The position numbers were made by a program, and so were the translations under genes. Source: Candidatus Rokuibacteriota bacterium (lineage in GTDB: Bacteria; Methylomirabilota; Methylomirabilia; Rokubacteriales; CSP1-6). From it: 33,326 bases of DNA. The stretch is from contig VBPC01000120.1 in the NCBI GenBank assembly GCA_005887895.1, positions 1 through 33,326 on the forward strand. The letters are read 5' to 3'. Each line of letters opens with the position of its first letter. Within the stretch, counting starts at the first letter, position 1. Below are positions 31,680 through 33,326 of the stretch, piece after piece. The notes below the pieces were generated by a model. The model had not been told where the DNA came from. It ran no database searches and saw only the letters and a list, made by a program, of their open reading frames with translations.

Positions 31680-31779
31680 CCGCGTCGATTCAGCGTCGGA
31701 CGCCGGCCGCAGGGCGGGGGCTCACGGGAGTCTCACGCGGAACGGGCACAGGCCCCTGGCCCCACGCCCCGCCCGGTGC
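31680..31779. other. Convergent intergenic gap, nothing recognised
   Basis: This 100-nt gap separates the 5'-nucleotidase and amidase stops. GGGCGGGG and CCCCGCCC occur 47 nt apart but form no compact hairpin with a T tract. No reading frame of note. Confidence 0.4.
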
Positions 31780-33204
31780 TCAAGCCTTAGGCGGACGAAC
31801 GTGCGCCCAGGGTTGCGCCCGCTCGAAGGCGGCGGCGGCGCGGAGCACGCCCGCCTCGTCCCGCCAGCGCCCCGCGATCTGCAGCCCGACCGGCAGGCCG
31901 TCGCGCGTGAAGCCGCACGGCACGGAGATGGCGGGCGCATTGACGACCGTGAACGCGTAGGTCAGCAGCGCCCACTGGATGTAGTGCTTCATCGGCACGC
32001 CGTTGATCGCCGGCGGGCCGGAGCGCTGCTCGAGCGGGAAGGGCGGGACGGCCGCGGTCGGTGTGAGGATGAGATCGTAGCGCTCGAAGAACTCCCGCAC
32101 GCGATGGAACAGCTCGGTGCGCAGGCGGCTGGCGCGGCCGATCTCCGACGGCGTCAGCATCGATCCCTGCTCGATGTTCTTCACGAGGTTGTCCTGCATG
32201 ACCGGCTTCCACTGCGTGAGCTTGTCCTCGTGGCGCGTGACCATCGACAGCCCGCGGCTGGCGCGCACGATCTCGTCGACCTCGTCCAGCCTCGGGTGCG
32301 CGTCCTCGACGCGCGCGCCGAGCCGCCGGAAGACCGAGCGCGCCGCCTCGGTCACCCGGCGCACCTCGTGATCGAGCGGCGTGATGCCGAGGTCGCCGCC
32401 CCAGGCGACGCGCAGGCCCTTGAGGCTGGGCCGCCTCACGGCGGTCAGCAGCGCGCGCGTGTCCACCGGGTACGAGACGGGCACGCGCGGGTCCGGACCG
32501 GCGATCGCGGCGAGCATCAGCGCGGTGTCGGCGACCGTGCGCGCCATCGGGCCCTGCACGCTCAGGGTGTCCCACGCGTCGACCGACGGCCACACCGGCA
32601 CGCAGCCGGGCGAGGTGCGGAAGCCGACGACGCCGCAGAACGAGGCCGGCAGCCGGAGCGAGCCGCCGAGGTCCGAGCCCTGGGCGAGCGGTCCCAGGCC
32701 GGTCGCCAGCGCGACGCCGCCGCCGCCGGTCGAGCCGCCGCAGGTCAGCGTGGGGTTCCAGGGATTGCGCGTCGGACCGAAGACCGCGTTGAACGTATTG
32801 GCCCCCGCCCCGAACTCCGGCGTGTTCGTCTTGCCGATCACGATGGCGCCGGCCGTCTTCAGCCGCTCGACGACCAGCGCGTCCGCCTCCGGCACATGGT
32901 GCTCGTAGATCTTCGAGCCCCACGTCGTGCGGATCCCCTTCGTCGGCGTCAGGTCCTTGATCGACACCGGCACGCCATGGAGCGGGCCGAGCTTGGCGCC
33001 ACGCTTGCCGACCGCCGCCGTCGCCTTCCGCGCCGCCGCCAACGCCTGCTCCGCCGCCACCGTGCAATACGCGTTCAGCGCCGGATTGACCTTCTCGATG
33101 CGCTCCAGCACCGCCCTCACCACCTCGGTCGGCGAAACTTTCTTCTTCCCAATCAACGCGACCAGGTCCACCGCTGACGTGAAGCACAGCTCGGAATCCG
33201 TCAT
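31780..33204 (-). CDS. Amidase-signature family enzyme
   Basis: A 474-residue amidase (Ser-cisSer-Lys). The catalytic Lys is in GVPVSIKDLTPTKG, the cis-Ser in CGGSTGGGGVALATG and the nucleophile Ser in GSDLGGSLRLPASF. In the Gly-rich motif GGSSGG the second Ser is Thr, which is tolerated because the cis-Ser is the first. PTAAVPPF and NAPAISVPCGF are typical C-terminal segments. It hydrolyses a carboxamide; GatA-specific partners (gatB/gatC) are not nearby, so a stand-alone amidase is likelier than the tRNA amidotransferase subunit. On the minus strand GGAGA precedes the ATG. Length is normal and the frame intact. Confidence 0.93.
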   Translation of the reverse strand: MTDSELCFTSAVDLVALIGKKKVSPTEVVRAVLERIEKVNPALNAYCTVAAEQALAAARKATAAVGKRGAKLGPLHGVPVSIKDLTPTKGIRTTWGSKIYEHHVPEADALVVERLKTAGAIVIGKTNTPEFGAGANTFNAVFGPTRNPWNPTLTCGGSTGGGGVALATGLGPLAQGSDLGGSLRLPASFCGVVGFRTSPGCVPVWPSVDAWDTLSVQGPMARTVADTALMLAAIAGPDPRVPVSYPVDTRALLTAVRRPSLKGLRVAWGGDLGITPLDHEVRRVTEAARSVFRRLGARVEDAHPRLDEVDEIVRASRGLSMVTRHEDKLTQWKPVMQDNLVKNIEQGSMLTPSEIGRASRLRTELFHRVREFFERYDLILTPTAAVPPFPLEQRSGPPAINGVPMKHYIQWALLTYAFTVVNAPAISVPCGFTRDGLPVGLQIAGRWRDEAGVLRAAAAFERAQPWAHVRPPKA

Positions 33205-33239
33205 GCCGTCTCCAACCTTGTTCGAACGCCGGGGGGGTG

Positions 33240-33266
33240 TCGGGGGGAGCGGCGCGCTCCCCCCGA
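33240..33266. repeat. Long perfect hairpin upstream of the amidase gene
   Basis: TCGGGGGGAGCG (33240-33251) pairs perfectly with CGCTCCCCCCGA (33255-33266) around loop GCG. It lies between the end of the partial gene at the window edge and the amidase start, both on the minus strand. It could terminate the upstream gene or be a dispersed palindrome like the array at 19423-19523. Confidence 0.55.
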
Positions 33267-33280
33267 CGTTGATCAGTCAA

Positions 33281-33326
33281 TCAATGCCCGAGAACCTTCC
33301 GAGGGTCTAAAGCGTCGCGCAGCCCG
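33281..33326 (-). CDS. C-terminal end of a protein cut by the window edge, possibly an FAD-linked oxidase
   Basis: Fourteen codons in one minus-strand frame read GLRDALDPRKVLGH before TGA at 33281. The ending resembles the LDPxxxLNPGK-like tails of FAD-linked (glycolate oxidase-type) oxidoreductases. That is a guess from a very short piece. The rest of the gene is outside the window. Confidence 0.4.
   Translation of the reverse strand, partial: GLRDALDPRKVLGH

Noticed and set aside
31712-31774. GGGCGGGG and CCCCGCCC as a terminator between the 5'-nucleotidase and the amidase
   Set aside because: The arms are 47 nt apart with no T tract, and chance pairing of such GC-rich octamers is likely.
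1-33326. tRNA-Sec, Sec machinery, CRISPR arrays, transposases or attachment sites
   Set aside because: None was found by eye on either strand; the Sec-decoding genes would have to be elsewhere in the genome.

Overview
The window is a very GC-rich, densely coded stretch of a Gram-negative-type bacterial chromosome: it has a Pal-like outer-membrane lipoprotein, several signal peptides and a complete Liv-type ABC importer locus. The composition, the Liv operon, the multi-domain signalling proteins and the UGSC-type selenoproteins would suit an uncultured soil or sediment lineage such as Candidatus Rokubacteria/Methylomirabilota. No marker gene is present, so this is a guess. No rRNA, tRNA, CRISPR array or insertion sequence was seen.

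Layout. 3-7030 (+): a signalling operon with two tandem secreted caspase-like (peptidase C14) proteins carrying Ig-like repeats and a C-terminal EF-hand loop (the second is broken by a deletion/frameshift), a CHASE2-adenylate cyclase and a FecR-like/TPR protein. 7066-9191 (+): a MarR regulator with a perfect palindromic operator in its promoter, Pal, and a RimK-like ATP-grasp ligase. 9337-13777 (-): livF, livG, a broken livM, livH and the substrate-binding protein. 13902-17077: a NUDIX hydrolase, a pair of MaoC-like dehydratase subunits behind a broken thioesterase, an MFS transporter that lacks a middle segment, and a small secreted protein.

17181-19372 and 25659-28206 (+) are the most interesting parts. 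Both carry a gene with an in-frame UGA in the context U-G-S-C, and each UGA is followed at the same distance by a 9-bp hairpin with a GUA/GUG loop, the geometry expected of a bacterial SECIS element. The two hairpins differ by compensatory changes. I read both as selenoproteins of the UGSC family. In the first locus the UGSC domain is fused to a ~300-residue domain of unknown function; in the second the same two modules are separate, overlapping genes. In both loci the next gene is an alpha/beta hydrolase whose start overlaps the preceding stop codon. Between the loci lie two large minus-strand signalling proteins: a zinc-ribbon/adenylate cyclase/ATPase/TPR protein and a triple-PAS hybrid histidine kinase.

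28208-31679 (+) continues the second UGSC operon with a TTC38-like TPR protein, a TIGR04282/DUF2064-like glycosyltransferase and a 5'-nucleotidase lipoprotein. The right end holds an amidase (-) and the last codons of another minus-strand gene.

Two cross-cutting patterns stand out. Four genes (caspase 2, livM, thioesterase, MFS) have each lost an internal segment, which may be assembly error or real decay. Several genes have unusual starts: ATAG overlaps with a putative AUA start, an AUU candidate, and -10-like boxes 7-9 nt before the start codon that suggest leaderless mRNAs.
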